The notes under the pieces are model-generated. The model saw only the letters and a program-made list of their open reading frames with translations, did no database searches and was not told the origin of the DNA. From Ligula intestinalis (lineage: Eukaryota; Platyhelminthes; Cestoda; Diphyllobothriidea; Diphyllobothriidae): a stretch of DNA of 64,000 bases. The first letter of the stretch is position 1. Each line of letters opens with the position of its first letter. The translations under genes were made by a program, and so were the position numbers. Positions 47,470-57,989 of the stretch are shown piece by piece. The stretch spans positions 76,697,527 to 76,761,526 of the forward strand of contig JAYGXS010000001.1 in NCBI GenBank assembly GCA_036362985.1. The letters run 5' to 3'.

Positions 47470-48345
47470 AGAAGGGAAGAATGCTTCTTCCATCATTATT
47501 ATCATCATTCTCAGGCGAGGGTCTTCATGGCCTCTCCTATTTTTTTCTATAAGAACTGTGACGATCTCGTTAGCCATCGCATCTACCGCATCACGGCCAT
47601 AGTCTACGTGGCCTTTTAGCTCTCTCCCTGGAAGGGACTACTGACGACCCTGACGAGTTCGTCTGTTTACACCACTTCCTCCGTAGACTCTGTGGTCAGC
47701 AAGAGAGTAGCGTGGCCGCACCTCTGACACTTCGGTGATGATCTTCGTGATCTCTTCGGTCCCCTCCACGTTTCGATCCTAAGTGTGCTGGTAATGCCAG
47801 AGATGGGGTTTCTCCTCTCGCCTCCTTCATGCTTGCTCTCGTTGCTAGTCGTACGGTTATACGGCGGTGAAATGTAACCCCTGTCGTTATATGACTTCTC
47901 CCCCAACGGGGATGGGACGTTTAGAAGCTGTACACGCTTTAGTCAGCATGATGGTGCTGCCTCATGCGTATATTTTGCGCCTATGAGCGATGGCTTTTTC
48001 GCCTTGAAAGCTCACATAGCCCATTTAAACTTTTATAGTTTCCAAAAATTCCTAAGGAGGTTTTTCTGTCTACTCTTTGCTGTTTTTGTTCCACCTTACC
48101 ACCTCTTATAATTTGGCATCGGGATAAGCTGAGATACTATTTCTAAATAGGCAGATACACAAGTTTGCTCCTGCACTCTATGATTTTGCGTTACTTTTTA
48201 TTCTATTTGCACAGATTTGTCCCACTCTCTTATATGTAATGTCAGGTCTTCAAAATGTTTGATGTCACCACGTGCATACAAACAAATAGGAAGTTCTAAG
48301 GTGCACACCTACATATCTCTCAAGTAGATTGAACTGAACTGAACA
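47470..48345 (-). mobile_element. Retroelement 5' region, minus copy
   Basis: Read on minus: CAGTTCAGTTCAATCTACTT at 48340, CAGAAAAACCTCCTTAGG at about 48065, and an ORF piece with SPKCQRCGHATLLLTTES at about 47730. The same order is found on plus at 50922-51700 (TCAGTTCAGTTTTATTAGGG; CTGTAAAAAAACTCCTTAG; TKCRRCAHHTPLLVTGSA). The family is not identified; the C-x-x-C-x-H string could be part of a small zinc finger. Confidence 0.55.
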
Positions 48346-49064
48346 GAGAACAAGCGCTCGTGCTACTGTAAGAGGACAAACTACCGTAAAGGGATTGGGT
48401 AGCTGGGACACGATCCCACAGTTTTATAGTCCAAACGGATGAGGTATACAGTAGGGTGGAACTTCGGTCAACATACTAAAGGGAAATGCAAGGCCATATG
48501 AGATGCTTATACTATTAAGACAGTTATGCAGAACCGGCTGCTATATAAATTACCCAAATAAGTCCTTAAAACAGAACAATATAAAAGATGATGCACATCT
48601 ACCACCGGTATTAATAGACAGTGATTATCAAATGCATGCAGGTGAGCGATAAAGTAAAAGTGGTATCGAAAATAATGGAAAGGAGGCCATGTGAGAATCA
48701 CGTGATACGACAATTGCTAAAGCAGGTCCATTTTCATACAGTCATGTATTAAAAGAAAAGCTGCAGCTTCGTTACACTCTTCACCAATTTTTGACATCCG
48801 GAGTAAAATACAATTTTTCCACAAGTTAAAACTACGGTATCCCTTGTTTTGAATAAAATATAGCTGGGCGTTCGCAGACTGAACCAAGATAATGACGAAC
48901 TTTTCTGCAAGATATCCTAACTCCATTCCTATAATTAAAGCAAGCTCAAAATAATCGTGCCTCGAGGGATCGGTTAGGCGTCGCTTACATAACACCCTCC
49001 CCCACCCAAAACTGGAACCAACCGTTCTACAGATGGCTTTGAGCTAAATTAGCAGGGAGTGAAG

Positions 49065-49112
49065 GTCAAGGTAAGGTTACCACTAAGATTACGGTTAAGG
49101 TTAGATTGAGAC
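49065..49112 (+). repeat. Degenerate telomere-like repeat
   Basis: GGTCAAGGTAAGGTTACCAC then ACGGTTAAGGTTAG. The units resemble decayed GGTTAGG repeats. Two other such patches lie at 53053-53155 and 56554-56640. Confidence 0.4.
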
Positions 49113-49849
49113 TTAGACCACGGGAATATGTAACTTTCCTGGAAGTTAGAGTAATGCCACTGGTATAACGTGAGGAATCTCCTTCACACGTACCCTACAG
49201 GGGGAATCAATATACCCGATTCAGACTTTAGATTGTCCTGCTATACCAGGCGGAACAAGTGCAGGCATTCCATTTTTATATGTGATTTTAGTCAACTAAT
49301 ATCGCATAAACCCTTTTATTTCCAGTAGTGGTAGAAAATGACATGCTCGACTTTCGCTCATATATTTCACCCATTAGAAAAAACTGCATGAGGAAACACT
49401 TAGTACTTCAACTTATCCAGTTTTCTGAACCAGTTCATTCACTACTTGAATATGGGCTTTTTTCCTATTTCAGTCACTGTATAAAGGGTGCTTCTTGAAT
49501 GGTAGAAATCAAGAAAGTTAACTTGCATGGGTAATTTACTAGCACAAAATTTCTGTATTCTCACACCCCCCATATACTGAAGCAAAAGGCAGTGGCGTGT
49601 GTAAATTACATCCTGGGGCTGATTTCATACTATGAACTTCTGTGGTCACGTGCCTGCTTGTTGTGCTTAGCTAGAGCGTGAAAACATCCCCCTGAGGTAG
49701 TAATTACAGCCTGCTTCATTTACAGTTTGTCTCACGGGACTTAGTACGACGTTTAGGGTGTTTTTCAACTGGCGGCGATGAGGTCATAATTCGGTGTTGG
49801 CCGAATGAAACGTCCCGTCATCGTAGCACTTTGGCTACTTTGCGAAAGA

Positions 49850-50350
49850 GCGCCATGTAGCCTACGTTTACAGCTGCTGCTGTTTCCTCCCGGGGACGGC
49901 TGTTAGCGCCGCTGCCACCGTCCCAATACGGGATCAATCGATTCGCTCTCGGCCCACGTGGACGCGCATCACACAGACACACACGCCACATATTCGCGAA
50001 CCCGCGGACAAACATACGCGCCCTGGCACGCATGCGCGCCCGTCCGAAGGCAAGTGTGCCAGACACGGATACACCGCCCGCCTGGGGCACAAAATGGGGG
50101 GGGGGGGAAAACAGTTCCCTTTTATGCGCCTGAAGTGCACGCACAGACCGGTGGGTGCGCTTCACGTTGTCCCCATCGCAGTAGCAGGCCAGAGTTACGA
50201 AGGCCAGCCACAGCCCACGTACACTGCTGCTACTGCCCAAAGGAGGGACGGCGCAGGTCGGTGTATTATCTAAGCTCAGTCTACGTGACTTTGGCCTTCG
50301 CGGTCGATGACGCACTGCAACTACGCGGTACCGGCAACACAAACTGCTTA
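49850..50350. other. CpG-rich block
   Basis: Much richer in G/C and in CG dinucleotides than the surroundings (for example GGCACGCATGCGCGCCCGTC). It includes a run of 11-12 G at about 50096-50107. Long frames on both strands (174 codons minus, 159 codons plus) follow from the low stop frequency in such DNA. It could be a promoter-type island or the 5' region of a retroelement; no downstream gene was recognised. Confidence 0.5.
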
Positions 50351-50919
50351 CGTCAGCATTACAGTGAAAGCTCTTTGCAAGGGCCTTTTTGGGTTAAATT
50401 TGTTCGTCAGATCAAATTTAGGCAGTGGCCTGGCTAACAATTTCAAATTATTTCCATGATATTATGTCCGAGAAGGACCTACCGGATTATTTGCAGAAAA
50501 CGAGAAAAATATAAGGATGAAAATCGATTTTTAATTCTAGGCCAAGTCTTGGAACTAAAAATTCTGTCGCTGCTGAGTCATAACAGAAAAGAAACCGATT
50601 TCACTCGCAGCTTCGGCAAAATGAATATTTGTTTTGAGTATTTATCGTGGTTGCAGCGGTTAAACAGATCGCATTCGTTTTATTAAAGTTAAGTATCTCG
50701 GACGAGAGCTGCCTTCCAACAACTTGCGAAGGAAATTTTTAGCACTAAGTATTAACGTTCACAGAAACAAAATTATTGTGCTCTGATGGTCTCCCGTGCT
50801 AGCCTGGGATATTGGACTTGCAATAAAAGTTGTAACAGAAGCCAGAAATGACCGTCAAACAGCTGAATATATTTAAAATGATAAAGCCTACCTTTCTTAG
50901 TTCACTTTTATTCAGTTCA

Positions 50920-52000
50920 GTTTTATTAGGGAAATATAGGTAAATACCTTTGAACTCCCTCTTTGTACATAGCTATGATGCAGAACATATGGCGTTGCCA
51001 GTAATAGAACTGCGTTAGGGGGTCAGACTGTAAAAAAACTCCTTAGCCTTTTTTCATAAATCTAGTTTTGAATGCCATTTGTAAGATTTTAAGGAGAAAA
51101 CTGTCGCCTGTGAGGGGGGGAGGCGAAGGGTGTATGTAAATCGGATGTGGGATACGATGTGGTCCGAGCAGATAATAAGCGATCTAACGTATCCCAACAC
51201 GTGTAAGCTAGTGGAATAAGATAAGGTGCGGAAGGCCATAGTGTCAGGGAGAATTTACTAAGGTAGGAACAAGCGTAGTATGTAAGCAATAGGTTAGTGA
51301 CTTCCAGACGAGTGCAGGCCAGCCATGAATGAGCCGGAGTCCAGAGAGTCTGCAGCCCAACAGTGAGTCATTGGCTCTGGATGTGGTTGAGCGTAAACAA
51401 ATGTCCCGCATCTCGTGCGCTGGCCTGACCTTGAGAAGTGGTTGGCTAGTGAGACTAGACAAGTCCCGACATTTAGTGCCGGCTTTGACTATGGCGTCTT
51501 GCAAACGCAGACATAGAGTGACCTTGTCCCCGCAGCGTCCGAGGGAAGCATGACTGAGAATAAGGGGTCGCTACAAGGTCATCGCGGTTGTTCAATATCC
51601 TAACGGTCACACGAGGAGAAGATCGCGGTGGTCACGAGAACATCACCAAGTGTCGGAGATGCGCCCATCATACGCCCTTGCTGGTTACCGGGTCTGCTGA
51701 CCAGATGACGAAATACGGGAGCCCACCACGATCATCAAAAGTTATTCTTAGTCCAAAACATGAGGGTGGTGTAGTCCGGACCAGGACGAAGAGCTCTTTG
51801 GGCCCGGAGAATGGTCCGAAAATGAGGGCAAAGGGGGTGGCTGAGTTGGAATACGCGGAAATTATAATTAAGCCAGACTCTGGTTTCATGGAGGCGGAGG
51901 AGGAGGAGCAGAAGGCGGCGGCGGCCGTGAGATAGGAGAGCGGAGGACCAGTCGGCGGCACGGAGGACTCTGACTCCGTGGGTCCTAGGAAACCACACGA
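50920..52000 (+). mobile_element. Retroelement 5' region, plus copy
   Basis: Order of modules: TCAGTTCAGTTTTATTAGGG (50922), AACTCCCTCTTTGTACATAG (50953-50972), CAGACTGTAAAAAAACTCC (51026), AGGAGAAAACTGTCGCC (51092), then a frame from 51588 with HENITKCRRCAHHTPLLV and a Glu/Ala-rich end (MEAEEEEQKAAAAV). The first two modules are also in the arms of the 3-kb inverted repeat. No reverse transcriptase follows to the right. Confidence 0.55.
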
Positions 52001-52036
52001 GGCAGATCGGCGAGTACTGGAATTGTCCGCCAGGCT

Positions 52037-52408
52037 TCATTGTCGGTTGCCGATGGAGGCAGCATCCATGGGAGAGTGGGGAGGCGGTGGGGCGCTGCGG
52101 ACGGAGGCCTCGGCAGACGCCGTGGGAGGCGGCGGAACGGGCGGAGGTGGATCAGCCGGAGCACCCCCGCTGGCCAGGTTTCCCTTACGATCCACCGTAA
52201 AGGTATGCTTATCCACCACAGGAGAAAAGCGGGCGTGCTACTCAAACAGATTATCATCCCTAGAGATGCAGAGCAGATCACACTGTTGATCTCTCACCAC
52301 CTCGCCCATATCCTGATCATCACTATCTGTCGCCGAGGCGGACTTATTGGTCAGTTCTGTGTCTGGCAAGGATGCGTCGACGGCCGCTGGGTAAAATGCA
52401 CTGTGAAG
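52037..52408 (-). pseudogene. Proline-rich terminal exon with one internal TAG
   Basis: On the minus strand, after the acceptor CTGTCTGTCTTCACAG, one frame runs AFYPAAVDASLPDTELTNKS, ASATDSDDQDMGEVVRDQQC, DLLCISRDDNLFE, TAG, HARFSPVVDKHTFTVDRKGN, LASGGAPADPPPPVPPPPTA and onwards to MDAASIGNRQ, TGA at 52037-52039. The sequence after the TAG is as protein-like as before it, which suggests a nonsense change in a former coding exon. No upstream exons or family were recognised; it may belong to a retroelement ORF1. Confidence 0.4.
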
Positions 52409-52439
52409 ACAGACAGTTATTGATTGAAGATGATGAGAG

Positions 52440-53050
52440 ACATTCAGAGGTTTTTACACTAGTTGTACGTTGCCAGCGGGTTAGCTCGCCAGCTGACTAT
52501 GCCTGACAGCTGACATTGCCGTACGGGTGCGTTCATTAGATTTTAAACGGTGGCACGTAAATGCAACGACAGAATTTGTAATTCAGTAAGCTTTTTGCAG
52601 CCTATTGAAAGCTAGAAAAGCTTTGATAAGGGAGCATTTTTATGGTTAACATTTAAGAAAAGCATAAGCTGTCGTAAAGTGGGCACCCGTAGTTTTGAAT
52701 AAGATCTTGAGAATCCAGTTTAACATCCAGAAGTATAGTCAGTATTCGGCATTGCAGAGAACTCGGTGTCAAGTTTATTGAATATCTGATGGTTGGGAGA
52801 CCTAGGTCAACACTTTGTCCTCGGAGAGTGATACATCATGTTTAGCATCCCGCTAGAAGTAAAGCCTCTGGTCGGCACGCGTTGCCTTGATTGTTTCGCG
52901 AATATCTAATAGCGGCCGCGGATAAACAGGTGAAACCTGTCTGTGAGCCATACACTTACTGGGTAAGACATGCGAATTAGAACGCCTCCGCCCAGCCCGG
53001 AAAATCAAGTGACATTGTGCAAAACTACAGGAAAGCTAAACATTCCCGTA
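52440..53050. other. No recognisable gene
   Basis: Short unsupported frames only. Confidence 0.45.
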
Positions 53051-53052
53051 TA

Positions 53053-53155
53053 TTCAGTCTAATTTTAGCACCAACCCTATTTTAAACCTCAAACCTGGCC
53101 CTAAGCATAATTCTAACCCTTGAACACGGCTCTACCTCTACCCCAAAGCTAACCC
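53053..53155 (-). repeat. Degenerate telomere-like repeat
   Basis: Repeats of the AACCCTA type with many substitutions (GCACCAACCCTATTTTAAAC, TAATTCTAACCCTTG, GCTAACCCCAG). Interstitial and short. Confidence 0.4.
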
Positions 53156-53159
53156 CAGT

Positions 53160-55220
53160 CTCCCTAGCAAGTAACACAAAACCCGGAAATATGGGATATT
53201 CCTGTTCCTGTTTCTTGCCCACTTACTGGTCACGCGTGTTTACAAACTGCGGGCAAGTCTACATGACAGTTGTTTGGTCGGTCTTATGATTGTTTTACCG
53301 AGTAGTCATAGTCTTGGCCGACAAGTGACGCCGGCTCCAATTCACTCAGACAACCGCGTGCAGCGAACGTAGCTGTCTGTTGGTGGCAGTGGTTGTCAGA
53401 AGACCGGCTTGTATACTGCCGAACCTAGGTGTGAAGTGTAGTCATCAGCTGCAACGCCAAAGGGCTTGCAACTGTATATTTTACCAGATAGGAGGATCCA
53501 AAGTACTTATGGTTTATATTAGTGCAGGGTAAAACTGGAGTGCGCCAGGAGCTGAAAAGCTTCATTCCTTGCATACTGCAGTCATTCAAGTTAGGTGGAT
53601 GCTAATGTCGAGTAGACTGTCAAAGTAAATTTTGGACAGCAGATAGGGAAATAAGTTTGTGGCGCAGTCAAGAAAGTTATTTTGCAACAGAAGTTTCGAC
53701 TAAATATGCCATTCCATTTTTCGGGAGTTTTCTTTAAATTTATTCTTGGAACCGAGTTACGATAAAACGAAAGCATGCCTGGTCGAAACACAACTTTGCG
53801 GATAAAAAGCTCCAGTCAAAAGTTTTTTGTACGCAGGCGCACAAGCAGCGGCAACATTAGTTAAAATAGTCCTTTAAGGAGACGGATGATGTATTTTAAG
53901 ACCCTCTAAGAAAATTTTGAACCGAGGGGGTTGCACACTCATGTGACAAAAAGCAGCACTCACGCACCAAAGAAGGAGTCTGGCATAAGGGTGTAAAACG
54001 CAAACAGATGTTTGAGTAGGGAATATGAACGCGCGTTCGCTGTGACAATAAGTTTATCAGCCTGAGCTTTCTGTCTCCATGCTGGGAGCAAACGAAGAGC
54101 CGCAAACACTGGCATCCGCTACCATATATAAAGAATGCACCAGAAGCCACAGAAATTATTACCGCAGCGTTCGATGTGGGTATCGCCCATTATCCGATGG
54201 CTACAAATAGGTACTAAAATCATGCAAATGAGGACCGACTGGAGGCAGATGAGCCATCCGGTGTATTCGAGCAAATTTTATGTCATCAATGTGCTAGTCA
54301 TTACAGAGACCAAACCGGACGACGGCTTAGCTCACGAATACTGGAACACTAACGAGCAGTTTGGAGAGGTGACCCACTGTCACGAGTCGCTACTCACACC
54401 CTATAGGAAGGCCACAATTTCGATTTCGCGAACACACGGATAATGGCGCGGGCCGGCAATTTGATGGAACGGGAACTGATGGAGACCTGATTCTCTGACA
54501 CAAACGCCATCGACAAGAACGTTGATATATCTCTCCCCAACGCCCTTCGTTCACGCGGTCAAGAGGCGCAGCCCAGAACGCCCGCCATCACCCCGTTGTG
54601 AGACCTCGTGGATTCAACCTTATCGCGAATACCACCCTCTACTCTTCCCCCTTTACGCCTTTCCTTCACGTTTGTCTACAAAAGGACTCAGCTGTTGCTG
54701 TATCCTCACAGTTTGACCGAAAGGACGGACTAATAAACCTATTCTCCCAGTGATTCAACATTCATCTTCTCTGCAGCAAGAACCTGGAACTGCTATTTTC
54801 ACGTCCATTCGCGAGATGCTTGGGTATCGTTTATAATAATCAGTGGATCTAACTCTTCTGTGTGCATGACGATTTAAACTTCTGATTTAAAAACCGAACT
54901 GGCTCCGTCAGAATAAAAGCAAACATCCAAGACCATTCGTTCTCTGGAGGCTTATTTCTCCTCATGCACCAGGATCCAGATGACCACATCAGAAAGGTCA
55001 TTGCAAGAGGCAAACTAGCTTCCCGCTCATTCCCTAGCAGTCACGTTTAGCTCAACGAAAACATTTAAATGTCACACTAGGTTTTTTAAATGAGGCATAC
55101 GTAGACAGCTATTCTTACTAGGGAACATCTAGGTGCCTGAAGTATTTCTATAAATTGGCTTTGCGCATCCTAATTGGATTGTCGTAGATCTCTTCGATCT
55201 CTGCATTACAGACGAAATTG
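53160..55220. other. No recognisable gene; Penelope-type tail at 54708-54780
   Basis: The tail reads CCGAAAGGACGGACTAATAA, then CCTATTCTCCCAGTGATTC and CAAGAACCTGGAAC (plus). Nothing else supported. Confidence 0.45.
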
Positions 55221-55224
55221 TAAG

Positions 55225-56190
55225 AATAGCCATTTGTTCAGAGATCAGAAAGGTACGGTAGGTTTCACATCTCTCTAAATATCCTCCAAAATTTGGAAGT
55301 GTGTTTTATATTCGATAATTTCGCTTACGTAAGTAGGGTTTTAAGATCGATCCTCGTGCAGCCTAATCTCAAGACATTTCGGTCACGTCAGGATGCCGAC
55401 CTTTAAAATAGCCTCTCGCTTACCGCCTGAAAAAAGCATATTCAGTACAAAACGACTTTTTATGTAGTATAGATTGTTCCCATTGAGTTTCAATGCCCTT
55501 GTAAATTCAAATATATTCGATAGAAAAGGCAATAGGATGTTCTTTTTCGTGCTTGTTCGAATACAAATTATGGCTCTCCGTGCCCGGTCAAGTGGAATTT
55601 CTCTGACTCTTAACCAGCCCCCTCCCTCCCCCAAACACGCGGCCCATAGTCCAAACGCTAACACCCCCCCCTCCCCTCACTAGTACAACCTATCGCCGCG
55701 GGTGTCACGTCACCATAACCTTTCCACCCAATCCCCCCTTCCCTCCCCCGTCCGTTGTAGCCTCTGCCTCCAAAACCTCTAGTGTGACATTCCCAGCCCT
55801 CACTTTTTTATTTAGTCTGACGACGAATACGTGATACTTGTTCGAAAATTCACGAGTACAACTCGATTTTCCGAAGATCTTCTTTCTTTTCATACAAATT
55901 ATGTCTTTTTCAAATTTACACATTTGCATTTATAGGGGCATCGAGAATCAGTTGGAAAAATACATGCTATTTAAATAGTCATGTTTACGAATATGCTTTT
56001 AGCAGGCCGCCGGAAAGAAGTTTGTTCAAAGGCTGGCATCCTGACGTGACTGGAATGTTTTGAGAATAGGCAGCATGATAATCAATATTATAATCCCATT
56101 TACGAGCAGACGGTTTCAAATATAAAACACACTCCAGAATTTTGAGTAACATTTCACGAGATAGGCAACCCACTGTAGACTTATCCGACG
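55225..56190. mobile_element. Foldback element 2 (old, ~320-bp arms)
   Basis: Left arm about 55225-55560 and right arm about 55885-56190 are reverse complements at roughly 70 % by eye. Landmarks: GTGTGTTTTATATT, CACGTCAGGATGCC, AAAAGCATATTC. AGCCTAATCTCAAGACATTT parallels the CAGCCTAATCTCAACATATT of foldback element 1. Overall length (~965 bp) and spacer length (~320 bp) agree with element 1 (985 and ~300 bp). The spacer is C/T-rich and has no transposase. Confidence 0.8.
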
Positions 56191-57640
56191 AAAGATGAGT
56201 ATGTACTGTATGAGAAAAAAAATTAATTTCGCAATCCGAGCAATGATGGTTTCCCAATATGACCTTCCCGCATAGAAAAGAAGGGGACGTGAGCGGACCG
56301 AGCATGACTCACAGTGTCCCAGTTATTAATGTCAACCCTGTCGGTAACTACACTGCGCCGAGTGAGCCTCACCGCTACATTCAAGGATTATAAGAGGCAA
56401 ACACTGTTGTAAGGCCCTAGTAATGAAAACAATCGATATGTAGACATGGAAAACGGAAACTGTGCCAGTGGATGTAGGACAGTTTCAAGTATGTAAAAAG
56501 GCGATAGAGCGCTGGAAACGGATAGTTATAAGCGCACCATCATTGTTCAAGAGGGTTGGTTTAAGAGCTGAATTAGCCCTAACCCCAACTCTATCCCCTG
56601 TGTTATTTAGGGTTAGCATTCCTTGTCGGGTTAGTAGGGTCGCTCAGCATTTCCTTGCGCTGTAATACCTCGAGTTCGTTTACCTACTCGCAAATGGTGC
56701 TGTACGCACAGACCTGAATTTAGACCTCTGCATCAGGATGATGATTTCGTACTTTTCAACAGTGACATGATTCTGATACTCAGAAAATGCACCAACGTCG
56801 TCTGACTAGTCATGTACCTTACGATGGCGAAAGAAGATAAAAACCGAAAGATATGTTCTGTCATCATCATATGTTACCAACCTAAGTGCGTTGATTGTTA
56901 CTGTCTACTACAAAGGCACCACCTCAGTTCATAGGAAACATAAACAGCTGACATAACTATGAAATGGCCGCGGAATCAATTCTAAAAACTGTTCAAGGGA
57001 AAGTGAGAGTCCATAAACGAGTGAATCTACCGATCAACCGCTTTAATAATGGTCTCAGTGTTGGCAGTCGCTGGTCTAGAACATTAGGATACAATTCTGA
57101 ATGATATTTTTCAGGTCTATAAATAATATGCGCGCAAAAAATTCCCACCAGAGGCCGAAATAACTAACCCACCTTCCGACGACGTACCGAGCAGATTATC
57201 TGTTGAGTAGACTAAGAGAAGTACTCTCTTAGAGAAAACACATGCAAAGCAGAAAAATAACTTTCATTGTTTCATGCCCAGAACCCAATTAGCAACGTAG
57301 TTCATGACTTAGCCATTGAAGTGATGACAATGTGCTCTCGACAGTTCGACCGTCGCTCTCGACGATGTCCACCACGAGCTTCAGCAGGCTGAAGCAACGC
57401 GCTTTCTTTCCGTTTCCGAAATCAAACGCTGCACCGAATTCGTCGTTGTGGATCATCGTGATGGACGTTAGAAATGAATGCCTGTTTGGCATATCCAACC
57501 TAGAACCCTTGTTAATCACGCACACACACGCCAAAAGAAACTGGAAAGTAAAATGAAGACCTTTGCGGCAAAGTCGATAAGTGATATGCCACAGCAGTCT
57601 CACCATGTTGTCGAATGAAAACAAACACAATATTTGTTGA
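56191..57640. other. No recognisable gene; telomere-like patch 56554-56640
   Basis: The patch contains ATTAGCCCTAACCCCAACTC and, 25 bp on, TTTAGGGTTAGC in the other sense, then GGGTTAGTAGGGT. A minus-strand frame at 57654-57289 is open for 121 codons but is not recognised. Confidence 0.4.
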
Positions 57641-57650
57641 GCACTAGTCT

Positions 57651-57875
57651 TCATAAGGGACCGGAAGCTTCCGCAAGCACCTTACGAAGCCATGGTACCA
57701 CAATATCGACACAGGGCTTGACAAACTTCAGTGGGAATGCAGTCTTTCTTGAGTACCTTGCTATGAACATCCGCGGTATTGCATCGACGATTGCCCTATG
57801 AAAGGGAGCCCACATGATACCACATAGGCCTGAGAGGATTAAGGCTCCGCTGTAGAGAGGTGATGGATTGGCCAT
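57651..57875 (-). CDS. Unrecognised 74-codon ORF
   Basis: From ATG at 57875 to TGA at 57651. It reads MANPSPLYSGALILSGLCGI then MWAPFHRAIVDAIPRMF and a basic/hydrophobic C-terminus (LKFVKPCVDIVVPWLRKVL). The open frame continues upstream of the ATG to about 57989. There is one possible membrane helix near residues 10-30. No family recognised and no splice partners found, so it may be chance. Confidence 0.2.
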   Translation of the reverse strand: MANPSPLYSGALILSGLCGIMWAPFHRAIVDAIPRMFIARYSRKTAFPLKFVKPCVDIVVPWLRKVLAEASGPL

Positions 57876-57989
57876 GGATGTCGTAGAGATTCCTAAGGTA
57901 CTCACGCCGGCACTCGACTTAAGCCGAGTTTTCAAAAATAAAGCTGTCTCCCCACACCGCCAACCGGGGCATTCAGTGTGCAGAGCCAA

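Noticed and set aside
49818..50437. Long ORFs on both strands (174 and 159 codons)
   Set aside because: They lie in a CpG-rich block where stops are rare; both strands are open and neither shows a family motif.
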